Part shown: positions 33,400 to 45,651 of the stretch, in pieces
Layout of the letters: every line of letters begins with the position of its first letter
Position numbering within the stretch: the first letter of the stretch is position 1
Source of the DNA: Kappaphycus alvarezii
Taxonomy: Eukaryota > Rhodophyta > Florideophyceae > Gigartinales > Solieriaceae
Length of the DNA stretch: 64,000 nt
Assembly (NCBI GenBank): GCA_002205965.3
Contig: NADL03000673.1
Span: 1,736,001-1,800,000, forward strand
Direction of reading: 5' to 3'
Notes under the pieces: generated by a model
Told to the model about the DNA's origin: nothing
Databases searched by the model: none
Seen by the model: only the letters and a program-made list of their open reading frames with translations
Position numbers and translations under genes: made by a program

Positions 33400-36300
33400 T
33401 GAAGCGCTCAGCCTCAGAAGCAGCAGAAGCCATGGATCCTATTTTGCGCTCCAAGTTTAAGTTCTATCTTGTACAATATCATGAAGAAGATTACCATTTC
33501 CTCGTTCCGAGATGAACCTGCCGTTTCAATGCTAGCCGCTGCAAAATCTACGATTGAATTCTTTCTCCTCCTGTAGGCCCGAGTAGATCCAGCTTGGATG
33601 CTCCGTTCACATCTCCCGACCCGGAGAATGTCTGCTAGTGCTTGAAGGATCTCCTACCACCACAGAGTCAAGTGTTTACGGAAGCGTTTTTCGCCATGCC
33701 AATGTTACTGATCTCTGTTCTATTTGATATTGCTACGCTGTATGGATTCTCAGAGATAAGGATTCATTTTCTCATCCTGGCTACCGCAGAAGACCTCAAT
33801 AAGAAGAAAACGAGTATTTGTACGATGATTTGGCTTTCTACCTTTATGGAGGTGAATCCAGACTACGCCAAGAGTTTATTGGAGAAGAAAAAGGTCATTC
33901 TTAGCTCTCCAAATCCGTTGCTAAATTCTGGAAGCCCAAGCGATGCGCTGAGGATGACAGAAATTGTGAATAAGCTGTCGACAATGCCGAATGAAGCCAA
34001 TCCGCCGCAAGAGAATGTTGGAAGTCCCACAGGAATGGGATGCCCGATTTATTACGAAAGGAAAATAGGCGCAGCTCTTCACATCTACTGCAATGATCAG
34101 ATTATGATGAATCGAAACACAATTGCAGACGCTAAAAATCCTTACGAAAACGTTCGAGGGAGCACCGAGCAGCATTCAGCGCAAACAGTGGACAAAGAGA
34201 CTCGCGCAAGACAAATTAAGTGCAGCATATGTTCAAGGACTGCAAATTCTGCGGTGATCTGAGTCAAGAAGTAGCGGAGACTCTCAAGCTAAACGGAATA
34301 TGTGCTCTTCAGTACAACTTTTCTAAGACTCAGAAGGCCGACGATTTCCTCCACATCCTGGACGGGGCTACTCGTAAGCTCTACTTCGAGAATTTCCACA
34401 ATGATATGAAATACGCTGAGATAGCCAGGGTTATGCAAAGCGAGTATATATCTGATGCAAGGCAGCTAGACGTCAAAGGAAATCCGGAGACGCTCCGTTT
34501 AAGGTCATTAATAAATGAGAGGAACATTTTGGACGTCTCTGAAGGCCCTAGAAAAATGGTTTCTCAGATCAACGAGCTCGTTCCACAATGTCCTCCCGAC
34601 TTTCGTAGTGAAGCTTATAAAGTTGGTTACCTTCGGAAAGCTGTAACTGAGTTTCAAGATTTGTCGCGCATACCGATCCAGAATATTTGGTCTCAGGGAT
34701 ATTCTTACAACAAGTTTGTTACTACGCTTATTAGATCGATAAAAAACCTGCGCCAGATCCGTCTACTAATCTGCCCGAGGGGTAACATATCCGGAATCTA
34801 CGTTACCGAGAGTCACAGCGGGTTCATGAATAACATCACTCGCTGCGTTCGTAGTCCGAAGCACATTGGACGTTATAATGGCCGATTCCGATCGCATAGA
34901 AGTAGTAAAGGACGCGGTCCAGATCTCTCATTCGAAATGGCGAGTAAACTTAATGAGTCTCACAGATGCGGTGCACCACACCGGAAACCTGATCAACGAT
35001 GAACTCCCGGTGCTTTTGAAGCGCACGCTCACCGCAGGATCAGAAAAGGAGACTCTGCTACTCAAATTCTCACCGAGGTTATCAAAGAGGAAGAAGATTC
35101 ACTTGTAAATCGGACGGGGGATTTGACAGCGTCGCAAGGTCATCCGAAGACAACAAGGACTTGCAGTAATTCGATTTACATTTTTAACTAACGAATGAGC
35201 TTGGTGCAGATTATTACTAGCCACATGCCGGAAATCGAGTCGAGACTGCTGAACATGACATTTTTCTCATTCATAGAACCTCCATAGTAGGCGACTCCAA
35301 TCAGTCTGTCCCAGATTTTAGTCTACGCGGCCGGGATTACCAGTAATTCTTCGATGCCGTACAGAGAAGATCAACTTAGACTCTGCACATGACGTTTTCA
35401 TGACAGACGCATACGTCGCGAATATTAAAAAAAATCGGGCGGGGAAAGCTCAGTGGGTTTTCTCTGCGACCTCGGAGCCCGGAAGTCAGTAGTCGGCCAA
35501 AAAGATTTAAACCGGATGTTAAGCTCCCCAGGAAAGCACAAAAGAAGGATCATACCGTCTCTGAGCCGATATAGATTTGCAAACGAAACTCACCGCTCCC
35601 CTGACCACTCTAAGATCCCGCTTGGGACATCGACTGGTATCCCAACGATAGTCGTTGACTTGGACATCGTAGATGGTGACATAACTGCCCTGCTTGTCAT
35701 GTAAATCCTTGACAAGGAATCTCTGACTCCTTGCACTGGTTCCAACAAACTAGTCAAACGTGTAGCCCACTTCACTCCAGACCAGGCGTTACTCTGCATC
35801 GATGATTGGTACTTGCCAATGTTCAGGTCAGCAAGTAATCATCTCAATGCCCCAGTTCGGTTCTCCACAGATTTTTAATTCTCCCGCGCCCAGCTTTCAA
35901 AACTGCACCTCCAGTTCTTCCATCCGTCGGCGACGAAGCTTTTCAATCTAATCAAACGCTCACGCCCGTCTGAGGCAACACTTGAAACGATATAGACCGT
36001 GCAGGAAATCTCAAGAAGGTGCGATCCGTGTCAAAGGAATCAAAACGCACCAAACCTCTCTCCAGTCACACTAGGCCCAGAGAATTTACGCTTCAACGAA
36101 CTTATACTCTTGAATATCATACACATCGACTGGGATCTAGTTCTACACATAGTTGAAAAAGGCGAAAAGTTCAGTGCGGCCCGATTTATAAAAAGTTTTT
36201 CTCCGGAAGACATCTGGAAAACAATAGTAAATTGCTGGGCAGGCATTTATACTGGGCTCCCGATCACGATACTCGCAGTACGGTGATAAGTTCATCCTTT

Positions 36301-38520
36301 TCGCTCATTTTTCCGACGTTAAGGTCGAGAAAACCGGCATCCAATCCCACTCCAGCCTTGGACTAGGGGAACCATACCACGAATCGCGGCGCCGCACTTT
36401 CAGGAAAATCATGGCAAATCAACCGACTACCGATAACGATCTGGCCTTTGTCTGCGTGGAGGCTTTGAACGACACGCTCAGACCAGAGGGGCTTGTACCT
36501 TCTGCTCTCGTATTCGGAGAATTCATTCAACTTTCGGCAGCCCCTGAAACGCGCCCGATGCGACCAACACTAACGGAAGAAGCAAAATCGCAGAAACCGC
36601 GACCAAGGAGATAGAAGTAGATATTTACAAATTCGAGCTACGCCGAGCTTTTCATCACGCCGTACCTCCATCAAGCGACAGATCATATCAGCCTGGAGAC
36701 CTAGTTCTCTTTTGGAGATAGAAGATTTTTTCTAACCGCATTGGTGAATGGTCAGGACTTTCGAAGTCTCCGGGACCGAACTCGACAGGAAATTAGTCTT
36801 TGTGTGCGATTGTTGCACTGGTCCCGTGAAACCGTTTAACATTGCTCTAGTTAAGTCGTAATTGAAACTATAACATTCCCTGCTACGTTTCTACCAGACT
36901 TGGAACTTGTATTTTCCTAATTTAAGTGACCATACTGTGACTAAATATTGGAGACAGAGGTATTGCACGAGAGTGGCAGTCGTTTCATATGTCCTGAAAT
37001 GGATGACGCCAAGAAAAGGGAGACCAGAGCCTTGCTCAAACTCGGAATCTTCAAGGTTATAATTCGAGAAGAAATAACTCCAGATGGAAACTTTCTGCCA
37101 TGTCGTTTCTTTCTCTCGATCAAGTCCCATATCGACTTCAAAACAAAGTATAAGGAATCCTACGTTATTGGTGGCCATCGTGATAAGATGAAAAATATTT
37201 TCGTCCACACTTCTTCGACCCTGCAGCCATTGTCCATCCGTCTGCTTTTGCGATTAGCAGCTAGCGTTGACTTCAAAGTATGGACTGCGTAAATAACTCA
37301 AGAGTATCTTCAATCCTCGGAAACTTTGGAGAGAGAGACATTTTATGGAACCCGATCCCCGAATTCGAGCTCGATCCATATGAGTGCCTGAAACTGCTAT
37401 GCCCTCTATATGGACTATGCGACGCAAGTGATTTATGGCTCGAGACTCTGGATAAAAAACATCGCAAAGAGATGAAAATGAAACTTTTTCGTCTAGATAC
37501 CGCATTGTACTTCCTTATAGAGGGGGAAAAACTTAAAAGCCTGAGCAGAAGATACGAGGATGACCTTCAAAAATGCGGTTACAGCCACTATCGTACGCTC
37601 TCGAAGTGTACGAACGAAAGGTTTCAAATGAAGGAGTAATTTTTGCTCCCATCTAAATGCAAAGGGTTCATCCTTGACCAGAACAGAGACCATTTCTTCG
37701 TTGATCAAATTTCATACCCGCGCAAGTTAGAATATACAACCCAAGATTCCTCCTTTAAATCTCTCAGATATATGCGTATGTGCCTAGCCTGGCTCGAAAA
37801 ATCCAGACCAGACTGCCTTTTCGAGATAGCGCAACTCGCACAAGTTACGGAATAGATGTTCGACTCCAATCGCTCTCAGATGTTGCGAGGACTCAACATG
37901 AAATTTTATTATGACACTAATAACTGCGTAAGAATGAGAATACAAAAAATAGACTTAGGCAAGCTCCGAGTCGTTTGACTTTCGGACTCCCCCTTCGCAA
38001 ATAGTAAAGGAATATCATCTAAACTCTGGCACATTGTATTCCTCGCATATACTTCGAACAAGGTAGCGCCAATTTCATTTAAGTCATACAAGTCAAGGCT
38101 CGTTATGAGATCCGCAATGTTCGGGAAAGTAGTCGCATTTAGCGACATGTTCGACATCACCATAGCCCTTGCAGAAGAGTCAAAGATTCTTCTGAAAAAG
38201 CGCGTTACAGTCCAATTTCTTACGGATAGCAAGAGGTTGCTCGGCGTTATCTCTGAGATTTCACGTAAATCCGAGAATAGAAAGATGTTGGACTTGGCAA
38301 CAGCTAAAGAAATAATTTGAGACTATTTAATATACGATATAGGCTTTTTCAGGAGCAACGATAACGTTGCAGATAGACCTACTAAGCCCACGAGCCGAAA
38401 AGTTCTCCGAGAGGTGATCAGTACAGGGCGACTTGAAATACAACTGTACCAATTGATAATCCGTTCAAAAGAGATAATTTGATTTTACTCCGATCTACTG
38501 AGAATAGAGCTCTAACACCT
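33400..38520 (+). mobile_element. Ty1/copia LTR retrotransposon fossil
   Basis: Plus-strand remnants in copia order. Gag-like frames lie at 33642-35002, protease region (CDLGARKSVVG) near 35460, integrase near 35999-36290 (SAARFIKSF...EDIW, WAGIYTGLP), reverse transcriptase near 36948-37640 (YVIGGHRDKMK, LCPLYGLCDASDLWLETL), and RNase H near 38105-38320 (LTDSKRLLGVIS). Integrase before RT identifies Ty1/copia. LTRs not identified. Heavily broken, at least eight interruptions; old. Confidence 0.85.
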
Positions 38521-39640
38521 CCGCTAAAACGACCTGCTGAGCCGACGGTCCCGCACACAACTTCAAAGCTTCCGCGTTTAATCTAACCGCGAAGCTCTCG
38601 GCCGAGTATAGGATCAACCCTCGAGTTGCGTCGACACAAACTTAGTGATCTACGCGGAAAACTCGCTCAATAACCAACCCTACGATGTACATACTACTCT
38701 TGAATTCGGATATTATTTTGAACGCCCCTGAGAATCGCTGATTTCGAATTTTCACCCTGTTATGGGGCTTGCGGAAACTAATCCGTAATCCAATAGTCCG
38801 AAGCAACGGGCCAGCATGTTTCAAGTTACTGAAGTGGACCGTCAATTTCTCGAACCAAAATTTCACAATCTTAGCATCCTTCACACCACGCAAGCATCTC
38901 ATTCCGTTAACGATTGCAGCAGGTATACAATCCAAATGCCTACTAGACATATAAGGCCCTCTAAAACCGTAGGCCCGGAAGCTCGCTAACTAAACTTGCT
39001 TCTTTCGTGCCCCAGGACCACCCGTCAGTACTACAACCCCTGGATAAGCCCGATAAAAATCCTTGAATTCCTTCAGAAACCCGACGGATTCGCACTCGAC
39101 ACTTTGCAGAATGCCGGAATACCTCGGATACGATCCATGCCCCCAACTATGAACGTCGGGAACTCGATCTGTTCTCTCGCAAACTCGGGCGTATTCAGTG
39201 AATCTTCGTCAACTATACAGTACCTCGTCGCATCTCTCACCATTCAATCGCAAGCATACCATTTTTCCTTGGCGAACTCGTACTTACCAGAGCTCAATCC
39301 ATCGCTGAACATTATTGCATCTTTACCCCACTCACCCAAATCCCTTTCATAATCATTCACTTCTCTTTCGTCTGCCTCACCCTTAAGTACCCCTACAACA
39401 TCCCTCCGTTGCTCTATCGAGTCGTCCGCGCTCACAACGTCTTCAATATCGCTCCCGAACACATCCTCAAGCACCGATCGTGGCACCGTTTCCCTCACAG
39501 CTTGAAAATCCCCGATGATCACCTTTCGCTGCTTAACTGGTGGCTCTCCCCCTTCTTCGCGATACTGTATCATGATGGCTGATTTGCAAGGAGCTGTCTC
39601 GCACGGATTTCTAAGGGGAGCGGGAGACAAGTGTCGCCCG
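38521..39640 (-). other. Unidentified protein remnant with papain-like Cys/His pattern
   Basis: Successive minus-strand frames keep a protein-like composition. An acidic segment lies at 39244-39630 (VIIGDFQAVRETVPRSVLED), a middle segment near 38996-39146, and a segment at 38642-38950 with SSRHLDCIPAAIVNGM followed about 60 residues later by MYIVGLVIERVFRVDH. A Cys near the start of a helix and a later His after a strand resemble the layout of papain-fold peptidases. I do not know the family. The frame is interrupted about three times. It lies next to the copia fossil in the opposite orientation and could be host or element derived. Confidence 0.35.
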
Positions 39641-40185
39641 TAAGGTAACTTTCTGCCGCTAAGGGATGGGAGGAGATTCCGTGCAAGATTGCATCACAGA
39701 GAATGGTACCGGAAGGCGTCAACCCCATTCCACTGCACAGACCACCTAAAATACACACAGTACGGTGTGCTATGTTGCCAGCTTCCAGGGAGCCTCCAGC
39801 CTCTGTCGTCGAGCGTTTAGGGTTGGTGCTGAAATTGGCCAATACGCGTGGAATTGGTGAAATTGGCGGAATTTGATTAACTACCAGAGATCGATCTTGC
39901 CATCGTTTGCCTTGATTGCAATAGGCCAACACTATGAGCGCTGGCTCTCGCGTTGTGATTTAAATTCAACACTCTCGCGATGTGATTTATATTCAACACG
40001 CGTTATACATGTGTATATGTATACCCGCTACCGAAATTCGACCTTCCAGCTGTCGCGTCCGCTACTGACCAGTCGATAATGACATACCCATGTGCATGAG
40101 CCATTATTGGTCAGCCTGAGAAGAATGACCCCGTCACCCTTGCCCGCGCGAAGTCCTTTCCTGCCTGCGTGACTGAGAACCCGCT
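39641..40185. other. Spacer, no firm gene
   Basis: A 120-residue minus-strand frame at 39570-39932 has no recognisable content. The 27-bp tandem duplication at 39945-39998 lies here. Confidence 0.35.
39945..39998 (+). repeat. Tandem duplication, 27 bp x 2
   Basis: Units 39945-39971 and 39972-39998, starting CTCTCGCG and ending ATTCAACA, two differences. Confidence 0.85.
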
Positions 40186-43170
40186 TTGCCTCGACACACG
40201 GACTGGCGAGCCTTAGCTCCCACCGCCCCCGCCGCCCCTCTCCTACATGTGGCGCTTTCCCCGGCGTCTTGCTATGCTTTTCCTTCGTTCGAAACAGCCC
40301 AGCTCGTCCTCATGGAAGCGTCACAGGTGGCAAGCACACGGCTCCCCTCACATGTCATCATCCTCGTCGTAGGGAAATGTACATATGTCTACTTCGAAGC
40401 TGCCGTGGCTGATGACATGAAGACAGTGCTCGCATACCTGCGCACGTTATGGCCAGACCTCAACGTGAAAACCCAGCCTCTGGCGGAGGCTGTGCAAGCT
40501 CTGGGGTCCTTCACTGCGGGTGGCGTGAGAACTCGCATGCGCCGTTAGGCTCACCGTCTCCAACACGCCGAGCGCCGCTCTCGTGTGCGCCCCCATATCC
40601 TTCAAGCCTTCGGCCAGGCCCTCATGAATCATGTCCAACTGATGGACTCCGCCCGCCGCCAAGGGTCCGCCCGTGGCCACAACATCGCTGGACCCACCCG
40701 CCTGGCCCCCACGGCCGGCCCCGCCTAAGCCAGCGGGCCCCTAAACAATGCGCAAGCCAAAGCCCAGGTCGACGATAATGTCGCCCGGGCTGAGACTGGC
40801 AACCAAGCGTGAAGTGCCGCGCCGACCCACGATCCCCCACCCGAGGTCATCACGGACGGCCCACCCTCTCCCACGCGCTCCGGTCAATCCCCGAGCTACC
40901 CGCCGGCGGTGTCCAAGCGCCGCTGCCAGGTCCGCCTCCAGTACACCGAAGGACAACGAGACTACCATGACACTCTCATGACGCGGTCTCCGTGCAAGGC
41001 CCCGACGACGGCTGACCTCGGGCCGCTACCTGACGCGCTCATGTTGCCTCCGGTCGAGATTTCCACTCCGCGTCCACCGACACAGGCCATGGACAGTCCT
41101 CAGCCTGTTGAGCACCGTTTATCGGCCTCAGGAGTGGACCGCTCTGACTAGGGCCCGCCGTTATGGGCTCACCTACACCCAACATGCCCATCATTGTATC
41201 ACAGCCATCTCCGCCGTGTGGAGCGTTCCTTCCCAGCCCGGAAGAACTATTCCGCACCCCCTACCGTGAAGCAGACATTTTTCAAGATATTCCCGCCCCT
41301 TCCCTCAAACCATTCGTACTCCTATTGATCGCCGTCGCAATTTGCGGGGTGAGCAAGATTGGCACCACTAAAAAGGACAAAGGGCTGCACTCCAAGACCG
41401 CATCCGGCGTGCACACACTGGTTCCCAATGGGGCGCCCTGTGGGCTGAAGCTCTTGCCGCACACCAGGCCCGGTCCGAATGGGTCGAGCGCCACCGCCCT
41501 CATCTTGGCTCAGGCTGCAGCGACAAACGTCGCTCCCGTCGCGCGGAGGCTCTCTGTGCGGACGCCCGGCATGGTAAGGCCATCCTGTCTCTGCACAATG
41601 CCACTCTCGCAGAAGTCGACGACCCGGCCACACTCCAGCACCTCCGAGTCCTGCATCCCACGCCTGGCCACCAAAGCATCCCCTTCCCCGCAGAAAGCCT
41701 CCCTCCTCCCCCACCCATCTCGGAGGCCGCTATGGAAAGGGCGGCACGCGGCATCTCACGGGACACCACGGCTGGCTCAGACCGCATGCCTCCAAGATGG
41801 TTTCATCTACTCGTCAGGAGTTCTGTCAGCCTAGAGCTGACGTTACTGGCCTCAGTGTCCTCAAAAATTTAGTAGCGCGGATCGCAAATGCTAACCTCCC
41901 CGACTCGGTCCTACCTATTTTCACAGCTGCGACGCTTCTCCCGCTTCAGCCAAAGCCGGGCAAGATACGCCAATCGCCGTGGGCTCAGTCCTGCGGCGGA
42001 TCGTCACAAAGACACTGCTTCCGTCCGCCCTCGACGAGTCTCGGGATTTCTTGTCGCCCTTGCAAACGGCCAACGGCGTCAAAGCTGGGATGGAAACACT
42101 CGTACACGACACGCGTACGATGTTGCATCGGTTTGCTGCATCTCCTCATGTGGCTACAGCCTTAATAGACGCGCAAAACGCGTTTAACCGCGTAGACCGC
42201 CAGTCCATGCTCTGTCGTCAACCCGCTCACGCTCCTACCATCGCACGATTCATCAACATGATATACGGTCGTGCTCAACCGCCGTTGCTCATCCCGAATC
42301 GCGATGGCACTACCATGGCGAGTGCCCAGGGCACCCAACAAGGTGACCCTGCCAGTATGCTTCTGTTCTCCCTCACCATACAGCCGCTTGTTTCTAAGAT
42401 CGCAGAGGACACTGGCATCGCACTCAACCAATGGTACGCAGACGACGGGACCATCATAGGATCCCTGGATGGTCTCCGGCGAGCGCTGCGCCTCCTCGAC
42501 CGATAGGGCCCGACCTACGGATTGCTTCTCAACATGCAGAAGACACGGATCTTCTGGCGTCATGCGCTCCCTCCGGACCGTGCTGCCTTTCTCGATGAGT
42601 TTCCTCTCACCGAGTGCTCGACAGACGGGTTTGAACTCCTCGGTGCGCCAATCGGTAACCGGGTGTTCACGGATAGCTACCTCAGGGCCAAGATTGAGGG
42701 GTGCCGACGCACCCTCCAACTCCTCTACCACGTTGAAGGCCCCCGACCCCGGCTCCATCACGGCCTGTCGCGTGTGACATCACCCCCGTCTCCCCGTTCA
42801 AAGCCGCCGTCCGCATCAAGGCCACCTCGGGCGCTGGCGGTGCTGCCGCATTGGCGCACCGTGACTAGTTACAGGATCTGGAACGCAAGCTCTCGGGCCG
42901 CCCCCCTCTACCGTCCGACACCCCGACCCGTGCACCGAACTTCACGTTTCAACCAATTGCTTTTGATTCTCTCGGTGCGCCTGCCCCCAAACTACCGTAT
43001 TGCTTGAGGAGGTACTCCCGCGAAAGCGCGGAAGTATCGTATGACTGCAGGCGTGATATGCCGGCGTGTGTATCAGCGCCTTAGTTGCATCATTTGGTTG
43101 TCTATCGCTACGGCCATCTGCTCGCGCAGGCCACTGCACGTGACTGACGTGGACCATCCAGTTAGTTCCT
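40186..43170 (+). mobile_element. LINE copy D (RLE-type, family 1), longest of the family
   Basis: The 5' region (40186-41150) holds frames of a presumed N-terminal protein part. At 41.5-41.85 kb come LHNATLAEVDDPATL and the RT entry region. The frame 41979-42506 has the reverse transcriptase core: TALIDAQNAFNRVDRQS, AQGTQQGDPASMLLFSLT and the active site WYADDGTIIG. The thumb region (FLDEFPLTECSTDGFELLGA) follows. After about 42800 the copy jumps to its C-terminal end (CIIWLSIATAICSRRPL near 43090), so the Cys/His and endonuclease part has been deleted internally. It ends next to copy E in the same orientation. Confidence 0.8.
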
Positions 43171-43225
43171 AGGCCTATAGTCGGACTGCAGTGGACATCA
43201 TAGAAACTATTCGCTGTGAATGTAA

Positions 43226-44853
43226 ATGAGTAACTCAGCTTTTGGCATATTCGTCAATCACCAGAAGACCCGCACCTATTGGCCGGACATCATGCCCTTA
43301 AACAGAGCAGCTTTCATGGCTGAGTTTCCTCTCTCCGAGTGCGCTCGTGACGGCTTCGATCTCCTCGGGGTCCCGATGGAAACGCCACTTTCACCAAGGG
43401 TTTCCTCCGGCACAAAGTCAATGCGTGTTAACGCACTCTGAAGCTTCTCGAGCACATCGAGGACCCACGGGTACGTTTCCATATGATTAGACTCTGTGCA
43501 TTGGCATCCCGCGTCACGAAAGCGTTTAAACTCGCCGACCCAAAACACACCTCTGACCCTGCCGCTGAGTTTGACTCCCTGCAGCGCTCCGCCTATGAGT
43601 CACTTCAAGACGTCGCTCTCACGGACTCAGCGAGGACCCAAGCGTGCGGCTTGGTGGTCAGGGTTTCTCCTTGATTGACCCCTTCCTCAACGGAGCAGTT
43701 GCTGCCAACCTCATGGATTCAGCCCCCGCCCGCCTCCGCACGGCGTCGTAATCTACGCGATATGAAGTCGTCCTTCGAAAGCGCGCTCGATGCGACAGGA
43801 CGTTCTTCTTTGTAGGCCACCCTAAATTGCACCTCCGCGAGTTCGTACGCCGCCTCCAAGGCGATCCCTTCGTCACCGACATCGGCCCCTTCGACCCTAC
43901 TGCCCTTGCTGATAAGCCCGGCAACCTCGAAACAATTGTAAACAGGGCACAGCATGAATCCAGGGCCAAGGAGTTCTGGGAGGACGACCTCTGGAGGGAT
44001 GTACCATGCACGAGACATCACCATGATTACAGGACCCGTCACGGGATACTAGGCCTCGCCTTTCGCCACAGTGGTGGCGCTGCTTCCCTTCAAGCGCACC
44101 CAACGACTGCCACAGAAGCTTCCCCCGCCCATTGGAGCATAATGTTACGCCGCCACATCGGTCTCCCAGTCTACACAGACTAGATGCCGCTGAACTGTCA
44201 CCACTGCCAGCAACCGCTGGATGTCTACGGTGATCATGCTGCTGGCATCTGCCCCTCTGAGTTTGGACGTCGACACCGGCATGACGCCATTTGTAAGGCC
44301 ATCGCCTATCACCTCTTCCGCACCGCTGGCTTGGACACCGAGCTCGAGGTTCCTGACCTCATTCCTGGTTCCGAACTTCGGCCCGGAGACATCCTTGTAC
44401 ATTCTCCTGCTTCCCCGCTGAAACCCGCAAGAAACCCTTCGCATGTGACGTTGTCATTACCTCGCCGTTTTCGTTGTCCGCCGCCACAAGTGCGACGCGA
44501 GTCGCGGGCGGCGCCGCTGCCCAAGGATATCGCCGGAAGATGCAAAAGTTGGAACACGAGCTGTCCAGGCGAACGGTTCCTCCTTCCCTAGACCCGTCCC
44601 GCAATACACGCGACCTTGGTTTCCAGTTTAAGCCCCCTGCTTTTGACTCGCTAGGAGCTGCATGCTCTGATACCATCCGTTTCCTCGAACGTTTTATCGA
44701 CCCAGCTGCGAAGAAATGTCCGTCTCTCCCACCATCTTCCGCACAAGCGTATATCAACGCTTAAGCTGCATCATATGGTCGTCGGTAGCGATGGCTATTA
44801 TCTCGCGCGCCCCGCTGCACTTGACCGATGTGGGTCATCCTTTTCGATTCTAA
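43226..44853 (+). mobile_element. LINE copy E (family 1), 5' truncated with full C-terminus
   Basis: Begins in the thumb region after the RT (FMAEFPLSECARDGFDLLGV), continues through EFDSLQRSAYESLQDV and IMLRRHIGLPVYTD, the Cys/His cluster CHHCQQPLDVYGDHAAG with RRHRHDAICKA (near 44200-44300), and the endonuclease-like RPGDILV near 44380 with CDVVITSP near 44440-44465 in another frame. The end carries GFQFKPPAFDSLGA and IIWSSVAMAIISRAPLHLTDV. This gives the best view of the family 1 C-terminal domain. Several stops and frame changes. Confidence 0.8.
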
Positions 44854-44890
44854 TCTTCATAGGCGGTCAGGCAGTGCACACTCGAAATGA

Positions 44891-44958
44891 CAGATGAGTA
44901 AAAATTATCAATTCTACCTCTCAATTCTCTTCCAATTTCTTTTCCAAAAGTTCCTCTC
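44891..44958 (+). repeat. DIRS-like terminal repeat A, left copy
   Basis: 68 bp beginning CAGATGAGTAAAAATTATC, identical by eye to 56400-56467. Confidence 0.85.
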
Positions 44959-44968
44959 AAACCCAAGA

Positions 44969-45012
44969 CACCGCCGACGGCCGGCCGACTTGGTTCGGCA
45001 TGTCTATTTCTC
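44969..45012 (+). repeat. DIRS-like terminal repeat B, left copy
   Basis: 44 bp containing GGCCGGCCGACTTGGTTCGG; matches 56182-56225 with about two differences. On the left the order is A then B; on the right it is B then A. Confidence 0.8.
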
Positions 45013-45087
45013 GGTGAGAAATTCCCCTTGAGCAATCCGGGCGGCGACATATTCTAATCGGGTACGGACCTAGTATCCTCGAGGCAA

Positions 45088-45651
45088 ATGGCTGACAATC
45101 TACAAGGAGGACCGGCTGGTGCGGCGAGCTGCGCGGGCGCGGAGGACAGCAACGCCACTGACCTCGTGCGCGCTGCTTGGGTTGCGTTGAAGCCGACCAG
45201 GCGGGACTACAGGGAGGTTGTCACGGAGCTAAATGCTTCGAAGTTGGTGGGTGAAGGGAGTGTGTTCGATCGTGGTGCCCACGTGCCGGTGACGCATATG
45301 GGATTCTTCAAGCCGCCGGTCGATGCGTTTCTTTCAGAGCTCAAGAGCAAGGACCGTCGGTCCGCCAAGGAATGGGAATACATCAACGCAGCGGGAGTGT
45401 GGTCGGAGTTGGGGTTGATGGCTGTGGAGGTATCGAGGACTGAGTCGGGGAGTGTGGAGGACATGGGTCGGAAGTTGAAGTTAGCGGAGATGGCGATCAA
45501 GGCTTCGTTTAAGGTACTGTCGATGAGGGCGCAATATTTCCGCGACATCACCGAGCAGGGGATCGAGGCGGCGAGGCAGATGGCTTTCTTGGTCGAGAAG
45601 GGTCATGATGCGGTATTTTCTGAGTCGTACAGGACAGCGCGGGAGCTTTGA
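45088..45651 (+). CDS. ORF in gag position of the DIRS-like element
   Basis: A 187-residue open frame starting just inside the left terminal repeats. Helix-rich, no zinc knuckle and no recognised domain. Its place before the RT is that of the gag-like ORF of DIRS elements. Confidence 0.5.
   Translation: MADNLQGGPAGAASCAGAEDSNATDLVRAAWVALKPTRRDYREVVTELNASKLVGEGSVFDRGAHVPVTHMGFFKPPVDAFLSELKSKDRRSAKEWEYINAAGVWSELGLMAVEVSRTESGSVEDMGRKLKLAEMAIKASFKVLSMRAQYFRDITEQGIEAARQMAFLVEKGHDAVFSESYRTAREL

Noticed and set aside
30140-38520. The minus-strand gag/protease fossil and the plus-strand copia fossil as one element
   Set aside because: Opposite orientation, and the copia element has its own gag and protease.
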